From Heterocephalus glaber (taxonomy: Eukaryota > Chordata > Mammalia > Rodentia > Bathyergidae): a stretch of DNA of 64,000 bases. The DNA is taken from the NCBI RefSeq assembly GCF_000247695.1, contig NW_004624783.1, forward strand, positions 6,686,194 to 6,750,193. Direction: 5' to 3'. Below the pieces are notes generated by a model. It did not search any database. It was not told the DNA's origin and saw only the letters and a list, made by a program, of their open reading frames with translations. Below, piece by piece: positions 52,497 to 63,329 of this stretch. The position numbers were made by a program, and so were the translations under genes. The number at the start of each line of letters is the position of its first letter. Within the stretch, counting starts at the first letter, position 1.

Positions 52497-52795
52497 ATAT
52501 ATATATATTTGTGTGTGTGTATATATCACAAATTTGTATTTATTTGTATATATCTCTATATATTTTTGTTTTGTTTTTCAGACAGGATCTAAGTTGCCCA
52601 GGCTTGGGTAGAACTTGCAGTCCTTTTGCCTCAGCCTCCCGGGGTGCTCAGGGATTATAGATGTGTGTCACCATACCCAGCTGGGTTTTTTTTGTTTTGT
52701 TTTGTTTTTTGTGGTACTGGGGATTGAACTCAGGGCCTTGTTCAAGCCCGCCAAATGCTCTACTATTGTGTTACATCCGTAGTCCTTTTAGTTGT
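52497..52795 (-). repeat. (TA)n/(GT)n, then B1 and ID-type SINE pieces
   Basis: TA/GT runs at 52497-52530. Reverse B1 at about 52570-52682 ('GACAGGATCTAAGTTGCCCA'), then a reverse ID-type monomer at 52690-52795 ('GGTACTGGGGATTGAACTCA'). Confidence 0.75.
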
Positions 52796-52814
52796 TTTCA
52801 CTTTGAGATAAAAT

Positions 52815-52906
52815 CTTTTTTTTTGTTTTTTTTGGGTACTGGGGATCAAACTCAGGACTTTGTGCTTGCCAGGCAGGCACGGCACCAGAGCTAAATCCCC
52901 AGCACT
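52815..52906 (-). repeat. ID-like SINE
   Basis: T-rich tail, 'GGTACTGGGGATCAAACTCA' to CCCCAGCAC; TTGAGATAA and CTGAGATAA flanks. Confidence 0.88.
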
Positions 52907-53108
52907 GAGATAAGGTCTTGCTAAATTGCTGAAGGGTGGGGAGCTAATTCTACAGTGCAGACTAAAGACCTCTTTATCCCCGGAGGAACAAGAGTTCATT
53001 TGAGCAGCATTGTTATGGAGCAGTGACTGCTCTGTGCCTGTCATTTTTCTCTCTTCCAGAGGAAGGTTTATTGAGACTATCTTTCCTCTCTTCTATGTTG
53101 TAGCTTAG

Positions 53109-53136
53109 GTGTATGTATGTATGTATGTATGTATGG
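53109..53136. repeat. (GTAT)n microsatellite
   Basis: Six to seven GTAT units. Confidence 0.9.
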
Positions 53137-53164
53137 AGGGACAGGTAATTTATTTATCTACCTT

Positions 53165-53316
53165 TATTTTATTTTTTGAGACAGGGTCTCGCTTTGTAGT
53201 GCAGGCTGGCCTTGAACTCGCTATATAGTCCACACTGGCCTCAAACTCATGGTGATCCTCCTGCTTCGGCCTCTTGAATGCTGGGATTACAGGCATGTGC
53301 CACCTGCCCAGTTACC
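53165..53316 (-). repeat. B1-type SINE with internal duplication
   Basis: 'GAGACAGGGTCTCGCTTTGT', second segment 'CTATATAGTCCACACTGGCC', end GCATGTGCCACC. Confidence 0.87.
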
Positions 53317-53334
53317 TTTATTTCTTTTTACAAA

Positions 53335-53465
53335 GAACTTTATTATCTTTGGCCTAAAATGTATAATTTAAAATGCACCTTTATGCTTTGGTATATGTAT
53401 ATATTTGAAACAATCACTATAATTTGGCAAATTAACATCTTGTTGCTGTTTTTAAGTTTACAAGT
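53335..53465 (-). mobile_element. L1 3' UTR remnant
   Basis: 'GAAACAATCACTATAATTTG' and TTAACATCTTG resemble reverse old L1 3' UTR. Confidence 0.5.
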
Positions 53466-54077
53466 CTCGGGATCAAGAGACACTGCGTCTAGAACTGATG
53501 AGATTCGAGGCTTTAGGTCTCACATGACTGGGTAAGACTTTTGGAGTCTTCCCAAGAAGGGATTGTGCATATTTTGTGTATAGGGTAAGAGTGGACCTTC
53601 ATGACCATCACCATGACAGCATTATTGTCACCCACTTGCCACACTGTGGGACAATGTGCTTTTCTGGCCCTGTTAGGCTTGTTCAAAAGAATATTAAGGT
53701 TTGGCCAATGGAATATTAAGAATTGGACTTACTTGGTATTCAAACAGGAGCTTTGAATGTGTTCACATGGTATATTTTGTTTCTTGTTCTTGCCCTTCAC
53801 TATGAAAGCAGTATGGCCCGGGTAGGGGTCATTCCATCAGCTTAGTGCCAGAATAAGAGAACTTCAGGAGGAGAGTCAGTCTAGCAAGCCGTGCTGAGTC
53901 AAGGGAGCTCCACCAACCAACCCCTACACTCTGAAGAAATAAACTTTGTCATAAGACAGTGAGATTGGGTCTTTATATTGACCTTCTGTTATATCCTTTC
54001 TATATCTAATATCACTTTGAGTTCCCTCGTAGTGAAGAATTTAAAGACCTCATTTCTAATTCTAGCTTATTTTTCCT
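53466..54077. other. Intergenic, unassigned, possibly LTR-derived
   Basis: 'GAAATAAACTTTGTCATAAG' near 53936 looks like an LTR polyadenylation region, but I cannot name a family. Confidence 0.35.
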
Positions 54078-54083
54078 TTTATT
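54078..54083 (-). terminator. STRIP2: Candidate distal STRIP2 polyadenylation signal
   Basis: AATAAA on the minus strand, 2.2 kb past the STRIP2 stop and at the edge of a SINE-poor block; another lies at 54354-54359. Use is inferred. Confidence 0.3.
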
Positions 54084-54621
54084 AAAGTGCTTCATGAAAT
54101 GAACAGAATTATCAACAATCAACACAAATTTTACTAAAATAATTACAAATAAAACACCTCTACTTTACAAATCACTCAAATAATGGAAGAAACAGTAACC
54201 ACAACTGGAGATAAATATTAACTAAATTCCTAACACATATGAGTCCCCAAATTGGGAGATTCAACCTGGTGACCTCAGCATGTAGGGCTACTTGGTAATA
54301 CCTGAAAGCTATTCCCCACAAATCACTGGAAAAAATGATATAATGTGAAAGTCTTTATTCTTGGTACTTTAGTTTCCTTATCTGCACTGAGAATTAATCT
54401 TCCCTTAGAGAAGAGTTATAAATAGTAATGTATGAAATGTTAAAGCTTAGCCTACTTTTGTGTCTCAGAAAGCATTCCTGTGTATGTTGTTAAAAGGTCA
54501 ACTTCTTTGTTCTTGACATACATAGAATATTTTATGGCTTTAAAACAGATCGATGATTGCTCTTTCCTTGAAAACTGTCTTCACTCAAATCACATTAAAA
54601 TCATACTAGCCTGACTTTAGG

Positions 54622-54709
54622 GGCTTTTTTTTTTTTCGGTACCGGAAATCGAACCCAGGGCCTTGCACTTGCCAGGCAGGTGCTGCACCACTGAACTAAA
54701 TCCCCAGCC
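54622..54709 (-). repeat. ID-like SINE
   Basis: 'GGTACCGGAAATCGAACCCA' to CCCCAGCC; CCTGACTTTAG at 54610-54620 and 54710-54720 is the target duplication. If the long 3' UTR is real, this SINE is exonic. Confidence 0.93.
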
Positions 54710-56262
54710 CCTGACTTTAGATTAATACAATTCATGGAAGGTGTGTTTCATAAAACTGTTTAATTGCAATGAGGACAGATGTCCTACTTGGGTAAAATTA
54801 ACAAATTATTTTAAGAAGTTTCCTCCATTCAGTGCTTACATGTTTCATGCCTTTTTGTTAAAGATAGAAATCCTGTTACCATAAACTATAAAGCAATACT
54901 TAGACTTTGGTGTAGTTTCTTTGGATCTTGTCAAGTGCTCTATCATAACTTCCAAATGAGATGGTAGTTGACAATGGGCAGAGTAAATAAGCCAATCTGG
55001 ACAAGACCTCTAGGCATAGCGTGCTGGTGCCATCATAACAAAATTCAGCAGTGTTTATGTTGGGAGGGGGATTTAGAGTGAAAAAGCTTGAAGATAATGT
55101 ACAGATAATGTAATTGGGGAAAGAAGAAAAATAAAATGATCCTGATTGAATCAGAAAGTTTTCTAGAAATGTTTCTTTTGGGAAGGCTATGATTCTGCTG
55201 TCAAAGAGAGACGTATACAGAGGTTGATACACTGACCCTTATATTTTCAATAAAATGTGAAACACTTAGGAGTAATATTGCTAAATCTCCTCACGACACT
55301 TTGAAACTGCTAGTAGTAAAAAAGAAAAAAATCATTAATCAATTTTGGAGAAGCAAAAATGTAAGCTATGATGTTTTTGCTGTTGTTTTCAATTAAGAAA
55401 TAAATTAATCAGCACAAATGGACATGCCATCTCAATAAATAAAATCTATAGTTAACTTGCCATTTAAAAAATGAAGTAGATGAAAAGAATAATTTTCTAC
55501 AGTGTACTCAGCCATCTTAAGACTGAAACAATTTCAGAAAAACATGAAACATCCTTAAAGAAGGCCTAATTATTTCATACTGGTTGTGGCTCTTTGCGAA
55601 ACACTCCATGCTCTATACAGACTATACATGGGCATAATTTTCACATTCAACATAGATCTCCTAAGAAACAAAGGAAAAACCACTACACAAATGTAACATG
55701 CAGTGTTTAGGGAATAGTAAATCATTATCTTTCACAAAGAAGGTGCAGGTGCTCTAAAATCATCTTAGAGCTAATGATTTGAGAAGAGTCAAAATTAAAA
55801 ATTTTTAAATATAGTGTCATTTTTAAAGTTGCCAAACTTCTGATAAGTCCTAGGAATTCAGGGTGAGCAGAAGAAAATCTTTTTCCTAATGTATGACCTA
55901 CACCTGCCCCACTATTTTGGATGAATGCCATGGCTCAAACACTATAACCAAGTCCTCTCGTTCTAGGAGCCAGCAAAGGCCAGCTTGGTTCTAGGCAAGA
56001 CTAAGCAGGTCTCATCAAAGAGCCTTTCCAGGATTGATCCACCAAGAGGCTGCCATGGCCCATGGAGCATCCAGCTGACCCCAGGGCAAGGTAATCAGTT
56101 TGTTGTGACTCAGGATCCCAGCCTTGTACCATTTCCAAGCTCAACGCCCCCCAGAATAACCCTGAACTAGGCTGGATGCCTTGGGCTGGGCCTGGTCTCC
56201 CTTTGACAAGCAATCCTAGACCAGGAAGCACAGGCTGAATGGGTAGGGTAGGCAGAGCACCA

Positions 56263-56268
56263 TTTATT
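56263..56268 (-). terminator. STRIP2: Candidate proximal STRIP2 polyadenylation signal (AATAAA)
   Basis: Canonical hexamer on the minus strand only about 42 nt after the TGA stop; would give a very short 3' UTR. Confidence 0.4.
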
Positions 56269-56309
56269 GGGGCCAACCTCCATCAGATGCTTTGTTGACA
56301 AGAGCTCAG

Positions 56310-56560
56310 TCAGTAGTTCTGGAGAAGCTCCTCCCAACAGATGGGCTGTGAAAACACCTCTCTCTCCAACCAGAGCTCATAGGAATAGTGGAAATCTTCA
56401 GGTAGATCCAACCTCTGCCCCAGAACACTCTGCAGGCAGTTATCCACAGGTGAGAATTCAGAGTCCTGGGCTTTGTCATACCGGCGGCTGTTAAAAGCCT
56501 CAGTGTTGGCCCTCAAGGTGCACTCTTCTGCCTGGAAGTCCCATGGCCTGGCATCAATGT
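56310..56560 (-). CDS. STRIP2: STRIP2 last coding exon
   Basis: Minus strand. An acceptor (TTTCCAACACAG, 56561-56572) precedes AC ATT GAT GCC, completing the Asp codon begun by the previous exon. The frame runs 83 codons to TGA at 56312-56310. Visible stretches are RPWDFQAEECTLRAN, NSRRYD, VDNCLQSVLGQRLDLPEDF, LWLEREVF and CWEELLQNY at the end. This is the C-terminus of the STRIP family (DUF3402 region). STRIP proteins are core scaffold subunits of the STRIPAK complex, linking striatin/PP2A to GCKIII kinases and acting in cytoskeletal and Hippo-related control. STRIP2 rather than STRIP1 is favoured by the adjacent SMKR1 gene and by my memory of the SYELWLEREVFSQPICWEEL ending. The exon is intact. 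Confidence 0.93.
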
Positions 56561-56756
56561 CTGTGTTGGAAAGAGAGGAAGAAAAAGATGCATAGAACTG
56601 TGGCTATCACTCCCCTGCTACAGAGGATGGACTATGGGATTCCAACAATGAAACTGATCAGGATTATCCTTCTTTGTAAAGAGCAATGTACAAAGTAAAT
56701 ATATAGCATTCTAACAATTGCATGGAATTTCCCCCACCATATCACAAGTCTGTGTT

Positions 56757-56871
56757 GTTTGTTTTTGTTTTGTGGTACTGGGAATTGAACCCAGGGCCTT
56801 CACACTGAGTTACATATCCAGCCTATTTTTTATTTTTGGAGACAGGGTCTCAGTAAGTCACTGTTATGGCT
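56757..56871 (-). repeat. B1-dID dimer split by an LTR
   Basis: ID half 'GTGGTACTGGGAATTGAACC'; the B1 half 'GAGACAGGGTCTCAGTAAGT' stops at the LTR and resumes at about 57352-57380 as 'AGCTCAGAATGGGCTTGAAC'. Confidence 0.78.
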
Positions 56872-57351
56872 TGTGTCCCAACAAAGCCTCCTGCAGTCAT
56901 AGGTGGGGCTCTTTAGAAGTGGCTGGATCTAGAGTGTGTGTTGCTGGAACTAAGTGTGTAATGCTAGAATCAGGGGTGTGTGATTATTAAATTAGTCCAC
57001 TGATTGGTTTGGCATAGTTCTGAGTGTGGATAATGTGAAGGCCTACCCTGGGTGTGAGTGTTACCTGCCCTAAGAGTGTGTATCCTGGATAGAATATAAG
57101 GGACAGAAAGAAGGCTGCTGTCATCACTTCCTACTTCCTGCTTCCTTGCTACTTTGCTGCTTTGCTGCCTTCCTGCCTTCTGCCCACCATGAACTGTTTC
57201 TCCTCTGCAATGCCCCCTGCCTTGCTATCCTGCTTTGGAGTCAGCTAATGATGGACTGAAACCTCTACAAGCTGTGAGCTAAATAAACTTTCCTCCTTTA
57301 ACTTTGGGTGTTGGGTATTTTGTCTCAGCAAGGAGAAAAGTAACCAAGATA
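56872..57351 (+). mobile_element. Solo MaLR-type LTR, same family as 41102-41550
   Basis: Begins TGTTATGGCTTGTGTCCC and carries GAGCTAAATAAACTTTCC. It is inserted in a B1 half, with GTCAC before and GTAAC after as a 5-bp target duplication carrying one change. It lies in the last STRIP2 intron, antisense to the gene. Confidence 0.78.
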
Positions 57352-57380
57352 GTAACTAAGTAGCTCAGAATGGGCTTGAA

Positions 57381-57505
57381 CTTTTTTTTTTTTTTTTGAG
57401 ACAGGGTTGCACAGTGCAGTTCAAGCTTGCCTTGAACTTTCAGAAATTCTCCTGCCTCAGCCTCCCACAGTGGTGGGTCCACAGCCCTGAGCCACCAGGT
57501 TGGCC
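57381..57505 (-). repeat. B1-type SINE
   Basis: T15, 'GAGACAGGGTTGCACAGTGC' to CTGAGCCACCAGGTTGGCC. Confidence 0.82.
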
Positions 57506-57827
57506 TTTATTAGCATCTTTTAAGATTATGAGCTGAAGGCACCCATGCAAGTCAAAACAGAAAACATAATCTGCTTTGCATCATTCACTTACACATCTAT
57601 TTCAAGGTTGGAGATACAAATTTCCCCATCTCTGATGTCCTAAACTCTGTGGTTTATAATAAAAAGTATAGTTTGGGGTTAGGCTCATAATGGCAGCAAC
57701 AAGAGGAATGTCATTTGTAGGATAAAACATTTTATGCTTTAAAGGGTGGAGATATAGTATGATATCCTGGGTTTAATCACCAAAAAAAAAAAGCTTTATG
57801 CTTTAACAGCTCTCAAGAATTTAAAAA

Positions 57828-57912
57828 GCTGGGTCTGGGATTTAATTTAGTGGTGCCACACCTGCTTTGCAAGTGCAAGGTCCAGAGTTCGATCCTCAGT
57901 ACCAAAAAAAAA
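57828..57912 (+). repeat. ID-like SINE
   Basis: AGAATTTAAAAAGCT (57815-57829) and AGAATTTAAATAGCT (from 57913) flank a copy whose A-box reads TTTAATTTAGTGG. Confidence 0.9.
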
Positions 57913-57927
57913 AGAATTTAAATAGCT

Positions 57928-59134
57928 AACCGTACTTTACATCCTATAGAAGAAGTTGCATCCTGGCTTGTTATATGCCAATCATATGTTTCCTATGGTT
58001 CTCTGAACTCTTTACTGTGGCATTCTATAAAATTCAAGGAGATTATAAACTGAACAAATATGAGTCATTAACTACCTTAAAATTATTAAATTCAATTATG
58101 AAAATAACAGTCAATTCCAATGATAATAAATACAATGAAAAAAGCTCTCCAAGATAAAAGTTTATCCAAACTCAGTTCAAACTTAGCATAAATTCTGATA
58201 GATCAAACAGATACTATGGCTCCCAATGTGAGGCAATATGCAGTTGCCAAAATTATGTAGGAGGTATTATAGCCATAAAGGTTTATACTGAATTCAACAA
58301 ACCTTAAGATTTAACTTTCAGCTTCTAATGAATAGCATGGATAGAGAAGTAAGTTAAATGACATGACAAAGAAACACACTAACAAATCCAGGAGGAGAGT
58401 ATTCTGTAGGAAAACTGGCCTAGTTCTTCAATTAGTGTATGGAGGGGGTGTTAGATTAAAAATAAATTAATGTATATAACAACTAGATGTAATTTCTGGT
58501 CTTGAATTAAATTCTAACATGGAAAAATAGCTGAAAAAAATCATTTTGAAAAAAAAGCATTTTGGAACAACTGGAAAAGTCTGAATATGGGCTTGATTCT
58601 AGATATAATGAAAATGCATTGACATGGAAAGGCAGAAATAATGTTAACTGAAAAGAGAAGATTATATAAAAAAGAGAAGGTTATAACATAGCATATACTA
58701 ATTCTTTTCATTTTAATAAAATAAACATAGAAAAATATCTGCAAGAATACACAATAAGATATTAACATTGGCAATCTCTGGGTGGCACAACTATGTAAAT
58801 TTGATTAAACATATGATTAAACTATGATTAAACATATCTCCTCAAACATCTTTTTTTGTAGTAAAAATATTCAGTACCCTTTATTCTAACTTTTTAAAAG
58901 TATTAATTGACTTCTTTTATAAAGTGGGTTTCATAGATACACAGGACAAAGTGCATGCTAGAATTTGGGGCATTACATTATGTTTGATGTAATAACATCT
59001 AATCTATTATCACATGTTTTTCATCTGAAAAATTCAATCTACAAAATTCACATAAAAAAATAGAGATAAATGTTTGCTTAGTTTTGTTTGACCCCAGGCA
59101 ATTTCTGGAAGTTAAATGCCCCGAGAATACTCAC
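57928..59134. other. STRIP2 intron, AT-rich, nothing recognised
   Basis: About 1.2 kb of AT-rich sequence without young SINEs. It is part of the intron 56561-59134. Confidence 0.55.
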
Positions 59135-59339
59135 CATTCCCATAAGCCCAGTCATCGTTCATGCGGTGGCGCACTTTCTGGTAAATGGCAGACATAGTTT
59201 TCATGTTGCTTTTCCTCCACTGGCGCCCCAGGTACTTGGTCTGTATCTTTAGCAACTTCAAGACATAAAGTTGCAACATGGCCTGTTTGACCTTGAGGGC
59301 CCTCTTTAAGATTGGAGCTGATTTAAACACTACGAGCAT
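59135..59339 (-). CDS. STRIP2: STRIP2 penultimate coding exon
   Basis: Minus strand, 205 nt: acceptor TTTGGCAG at 59340-59347, then ATG CTC GTA in phase 0, 68 full codons plus one base, then donor GTGAGTA at 59134-59128. The translation contains MLVVFKSAPILKRALKVKQA, QTKYLGRQWRKSNMKTMSAI and RHRMNDDWAYGN, the highly conserved core of the STRIP C-terminal domain. It is predicted to be helical and basic. Splice phases match both neighbours (0 upstream, 1 downstream). The ATG opening this exon is internal to the protein, not a start. Flanking introns are 1,519 bp (59340-60858) and 2,574 bp (56561-59134). Confidence 0.95.
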
Positions 59340-59424
59340 CTGCCAAATGAAAAAGAAAGGCCCATTAAAGATGTAGTTTCTTGGAATTTCCAACTTACAT
59401 AGAAATTGAGACAAACCTCCATAC

Positions 59425-59900
59425 CCATGTTTATAGCAATACAATTCCTAATAGCTAAATCTAGGAAATGGCCTATATGTACATCAACAGATGACTAGAT
59501 AAAGAAAATGTGGTATTTACACACAATGGAGTTCTACTCTTCCATAAAGAAGAATAAACTTGAGTCATTTGTAGGAAAATGAATTCACCTTTAAACCATA
59601 ATGTTAAGTGAAATAAATCAGACATATAATCCTCAATATTGCATGGGTCCTCTTATATGAGCAGCCCAAAATATAAATAAACAGCAAAATAAAAGATAGA
59701 TAATAGGAAATAGGGAAATAGATCTTTTGCAAAAGGGAGGAGGACCAAGAGATGGAGGGAGGTGGGAGAGAGCAGAGGTAAAGGGGATGAAAAAAGAATT
59801 AAGGTGTGTTATGCACATGTACCCACTCCACGTGAGGAATGTAATCATTATGTACTATAAATATGTACTAATAAAAATACAAATTGAAAAAAAAAGAAAC
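59425..59900 (+). mobile_element. L1 3'-end fragment with poly(A), in STRIP2 intron
   Basis: 'GTACATCAACAGATGACTAG', 'TGTTAAGTGAAATAAATCAG' and 'TATAAATATGTACTAATAAA' lead into an A-rich tail; a sense L1 3' end antisense to the gene. Confidence 0.78.
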
Positions 59901-59989
59901 ACAACCCTGGGTAGCCTCATGTACCCCCAGGGAACTTTGGGGAATATAAAGTCCAGGGTCTACTTAGATTTAGTTTTTAAAAATATATA

Positions 59990-60170
59990 AAGCTGGGTGT
60001 GGTGGCGCATGTCTCTAATCTGCGCAATTTGGGAGACTGAGGCAGGAAGACTGCAAATTCAAGCCCAGCCTAGGCAACTTAGACCCTGTCTCAAAATTTA
60101 AAAAAAAAAAAAAAGGACTAGGGATGTAGATTAGTGTGAAGGCCCTAGGTTCAATACCTAGAACTAAGTA
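59990..60170 (+). repeat. B1-dID dimeric SINE
   Basis: 'GCTGGGTGTGGTGGCGCATG', CCTGTCTCAAAATTT, A-rich linker, 'GGACTAGGGATGTAGATTAG'. Confidence 0.8.
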
Positions 60171-60339
60171 AATAGTAAATTTAAAAAACATGTAGAAGAC
60201 ATTCCTCTCAGTGTGCCTAATGTTAAAGGGTGTGGGATAAAGCAGGACAGAATTTGTGTCTGTCATACATCCCACTTCCACTATTAGCCATTTCTTGTGT
60301 TTCTTCTGGAAATAATTCTATGTATGCACATATAACTTT

Positions 60340-60615
60340 TGTTTTTTAACACAAATAATGGCCAATTACCTATTGTATCATACTGTTCTGTATATTACTT
60401 TTTAATATTACTTTTATTTAATAATATATTTTGAAAATTATTCCATACCAATATAGAACATTGTTTTTAGTGGTTATGTAATATTCTGTTATAAGGATAC
60501 ATCATTTATTTAACCAGATGGTCTTGTATTAATGGGCATTTAGGTAGCTTCTAATTTCTCATTTCAAACAATGCAGTATGAGTAAGCTTAGATTACATCA
60601 TGTAGGATGTGTGAC
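60340..60615 (-). mobile_element. Old L1-like 3' UTR fragment
   Basis: 'GGTTATGTAATATTCTGTTA', 'TTTAGGTAGCTTCTAATTTC' and 'TGTAGGATGTGTGACTGAAT'; a related piece lies at 62990-63160. Confidence 0.5.
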
Positions 60616-60858
60616 TGAATCCACACATGGTTAATTTCCCCTGACCAGAGCTACCCTAAGGGAGGATCCACATTCAGCTCCCTGAATACAAATGGACTGG
60701 TATGTAATCATCTTATTTAGTGTAAGTGCCCAGAATCAGGAGGTGCTGTACTTATACAGGATTATACAGATCTCACAAAGCAGCCAGTCCACAAACATTT
60801 ACTAGTGGTTACAAAATTCACTCAGATGGACACCTCCACGATTGGAAGCCCCACTCAC

Positions 60859-60963
60859 CATGGTCCTGGAATGCTTCCATTTGGTCAGTTTATTGAGCAG
60901 CCTCAGGAGGTTGATGCAAGAAAAGAGATTCCTCCAGCAGAACTGGTTGTTGTCCCCAGCTTC
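60859..60963 (-). CDS. STRIP2: STRIP2 antepenultimate coding exon
   Basis: Minus strand, 105 nt = 35 codons, phase 0 at both ends. Acceptor TTATTTCAG (60964-60972) is followed by GAA GCT GGG GAC; the exon ends AGG ACC ATG before donor GTGAGT at 60858-60853. The peptide EAGDNNQFCWRNLFSCINLL followed by RLLNKLTKWKHSRTM matches the STRIP family region just before the MLVVFKSAP block. No further upstream STRIP2 exon is recognisable up to the window end, so the rest of the gene (most of its roughly 830 codons, by family length) lies beyond 64 kb. Confidence 0.94.
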
Positions 60964-61148
60964 CTGAAATAAGGAACATCTATCATTATCTCAACACCCA
61001 CAGGGTTTTCATTCCCATAGAAGCCTGCCAGTCACTGTTAGTCAGCTTAGGTGAGGCCTTCCAGTATGAAATGCTGCCTCCTCACCTTCATGCTCTTTAC
61101 ATGCTGAGGTCTCAGAGCACATAACATCTTTCACCTGAAGTCCCACTC

Positions 61149-61230
61149 AGCTGGGGTAGGGGTGTAGCTCAGCTGTGGAGTGCTTCCCTAGCCTGTGCAA
61201 AGCCCTGGGTCTGATCTCCAGCATTGCATT
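61149..61230 (+). repeat. Older ID-type SINE
   Basis: 'GGGGTAGGGGTGTAGCTCAG' to GATCTCCAGCATTGC. CAGCATTGCATTTA recurs at 61428-61441 after a B1, so the B1 insertion duplicated its end. Confidence 0.78.
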
Positions 61231-61261
61231 TACATTTTTTTAAAAATTATTTTTATTTATT

Positions 61262-61418
61262 CATTTACTGTTTTGGTTTTTTGAGATAGGGTCTCCCTAT
61301 TAGTTCAAGCTGGTCTTGAACTCACTATGTAGCCCAGGCAGCCTCGAACTCATGGCAATCCTCCTGCCTCAGCTTCTCAAGTGCTGGGATCATAGGTGTG
61401 TGCCACTGAGCCCAGCTT
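61262..61418 (-). repeat. B1-type SINE with internal duplication
   Basis: 'GAGATAGGGTCTCCCTATTA', second segment 'CTATGTAGCCCAGGCAGCCT', end GTGTGCCACTGAGCCCAGCT. Confidence 0.85.
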
Positions 61419-61429
61419 TTTTTTTTTAG

Positions 61430-62120
61430 CATTGCATTTAAACAACAAAAACAATAACCATCTCCTCAGCTGGTGAAATCTTGGAAGATTCTTTAACTAA
61501 ACTAGTGCAAGCACTGGCTAGAAAGGAAATACATGAACACATGAACTCAATTCAAGCAAGCTTTCTTGTCTAGCTTACTGCTTAGGATCAGAAAAGAGAT
61601 GAAAGAATCTTAACCCCATCTACTGTGCATTTCCATAAGCTGAGTTTGTAACTGCTAGGAATTTGGGTTCATTCTGGTAGCTTTTAAATTATCCTGGATA
61701 GATCTGATATTCATTATGGTTAATGTTTTAAAAACCAACTTCCACCTTCCTTTATCCAACCATATTGCAGCCATATGCTTAATTTCCCAGCATGGAAAGA
61801 AAGATGGCAGATGGTTCATTTTACCCAGGTGTCTTTCCTGTGTGTTTCTGGGTAGTTTGTGACAACAAGTGGATTGTGGAGTAGAAACAGTTATCTATCC
61901 ATGGAAACATTTTTCAGAAACAAAAATTAAAAGTGCTTATGTGATTTGGGGCCTGTACGTACACACTGGTGTCAGAAGTTATATAAATCAATGAGCGTGC
62001 ATGATAGCAAACAAACATCTTGGAAATTCCTCATGTCTACAATGTGATAGGAGAATACAGGAGGAGACATATAGAAGGGGGATGTTGTCTGGAATAGAAA
62101 ATTACCTCTTCTTCCCCTCA
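61430..62120. other. STRIP2 intron, nothing recognised
   Basis: Unique-looking sequence; I searched the minus strand for further STRIP2 exons and found none. Confidence 0.5.
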
Positions 62121-62125
62121 TTTTT

Positions 62126-62268
62126 TTTTGAGACAAGGTCTCACCATGTAGTTCAGGCTGGTCTTGAATTCACTATGTAACCCAGGTTGGCCTCAAGCTT
62201 ACAGCGATCCTCCTGCCTCAGCCTCCCAAGTGCTGGGATTACTGGCATGCACCATCATGCCCAGCCTC
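62126..62268 (-). repeat. B1-type SINE with internal duplication
   Basis: 'GAGACAAGGTCTCACCATGT' to 'GCATGCACCATCATGCCCAG'. Confidence 0.87.
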
Positions 62269-62602
62269 TCCTAAATTAACTTGAAGCAAGCAAGACAGGG
62301 TTACCTCTAGTGTGGAATGAACATCCAAGAGTTTTGAGGGTATTAGGCTCTCCTAATATCAAGGGTTGAAAAGTTTCAGAAAAACTTTAGAAATGTTATT
62401 TACAAATAAGATTCTCCTTCCTATGGCAAATGTTCAATATTGTACTTAGAATTAGTTCCAGGAAAACCGTCTGTCTGTTTCTGAGGGAAACTTCTATAGG
62501 AGTTTCTATGCTAATGCATCAGCTAATCTGGCCAAAACCAAGGAGCTTTTATACCTTGTGTGGAGAACAGAGACAGACTTTACATTTTTAAGAAGCAAGG
62601 GA

Positions 62603-62688
62603 GGGCCAGAGATGTAGCTCAGCAGTGCCGCACCTGCCTGGCAAGAGTAAGGTCCTGAGTTCAATCCCCAGTAATGGAAAAAAGAAAA
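62603..62688 (+). repeat. ID-like SINE
   Basis: AAGAAGCAAGG occurs at 62590-62600 and again from 62689; 'CAGAGATGTAGCTCAGCAGT' body. Confidence 0.9.
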
Positions 62689-62839
62689 AAGAAGCAAGGA
62701 AAATGTAAAATATATGGGGTAGGTAAGTATCATAGTGGACTTCCTTTATCCCAGTTTCCATTATGGCAGAGCCATAAACACCTCACATTCCTTGGCACTT
62801 CAGAGGTTAATAGGTTAATAAGCAACAGCATGGTCTTGT

Positions 62840-62965
62840 GGATGCAGCCCTGGGGAGTAGGCACCCTAAATTATGGCCTCACCCCTGACTGTACCATCTT
62901 AGACAAGTCATTTTCTGTTTCAAGAAAAATGTCTTCAGCTTTAACCGTTTTATAATTCTATGATT
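62840..62965 (+). repeat. MIR element
   Basis: 'GACTGTACCATCTTAGACAA' then TTCTGTTTCAAG resembles the forward MIR core. Confidence 0.5.
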
Positions 62966-62989
62966 TGGAATTTCTCCAGTGGAGAGAAC

Positions 62990-63160
62990 TGCCTCATTCT
63001 ATTTCATGGCTATACATTCTATTACAAGGACATACCTGTATTTAACCAGTTGGTTCTGTACTAACTGGGATTTAGGTTGTTTCCAATCTTTCATTATTAC
63101 AAGCAATGTAGCAATGAATGATCTTAGACTTACATCATTTGGGATGTGTGACTATAAACA
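62990..63160 (-). mobile_element. Old L1-like 3' UTR fragment
   Basis: 'ACTGGGATTTAGGTTGTTTC' and 'CATTTGGGATGTGTGACTAT' parallel the fragment at 60340-60615. Confidence 0.5.
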
Positions 63161-63167
63161 AAACAAC

Positions 63168-63325
63168 ATTGCCTGGGAGGCTGAGCCAGGAAGATCCCAA
63201 GTTCAAGGCCAGCAGGGCAATTTAGCAACTGAGGGAATACCTTCCTGAAATTTAAAAACAACAAAAGGGCTGGGTACGAAGCTCAGTGTGAAAGCCCTGA
63301 GTTTAATTTCCAGTGCTAAAGAAGA
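63168..63325 (+). repeat. B1-dID dimeric SINE, 5'-truncated
   Basis: Begins inside B1 at 'GCCTGGGAGGCTGAGCCAGG'; short ID half 'GGGCTGGGTACGAAGCTCAG'. Confidence 0.75.
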
Positions 63326-63329
63326 AAAC

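Larger units (their letters stand above)
54084..56309 (-). other. STRIP2: Putative long STRIP2 3' UTR
   Basis: SINE-poor, AT-rich sequence directly downstream of the STRIP2 stop codon with one ID-like SINE at 54622. Its texture (few repeats, late AATAAA signals) suits a long 3' UTR, but a short UTR ending after 56263 is equally possible. Confidence 0.35.
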
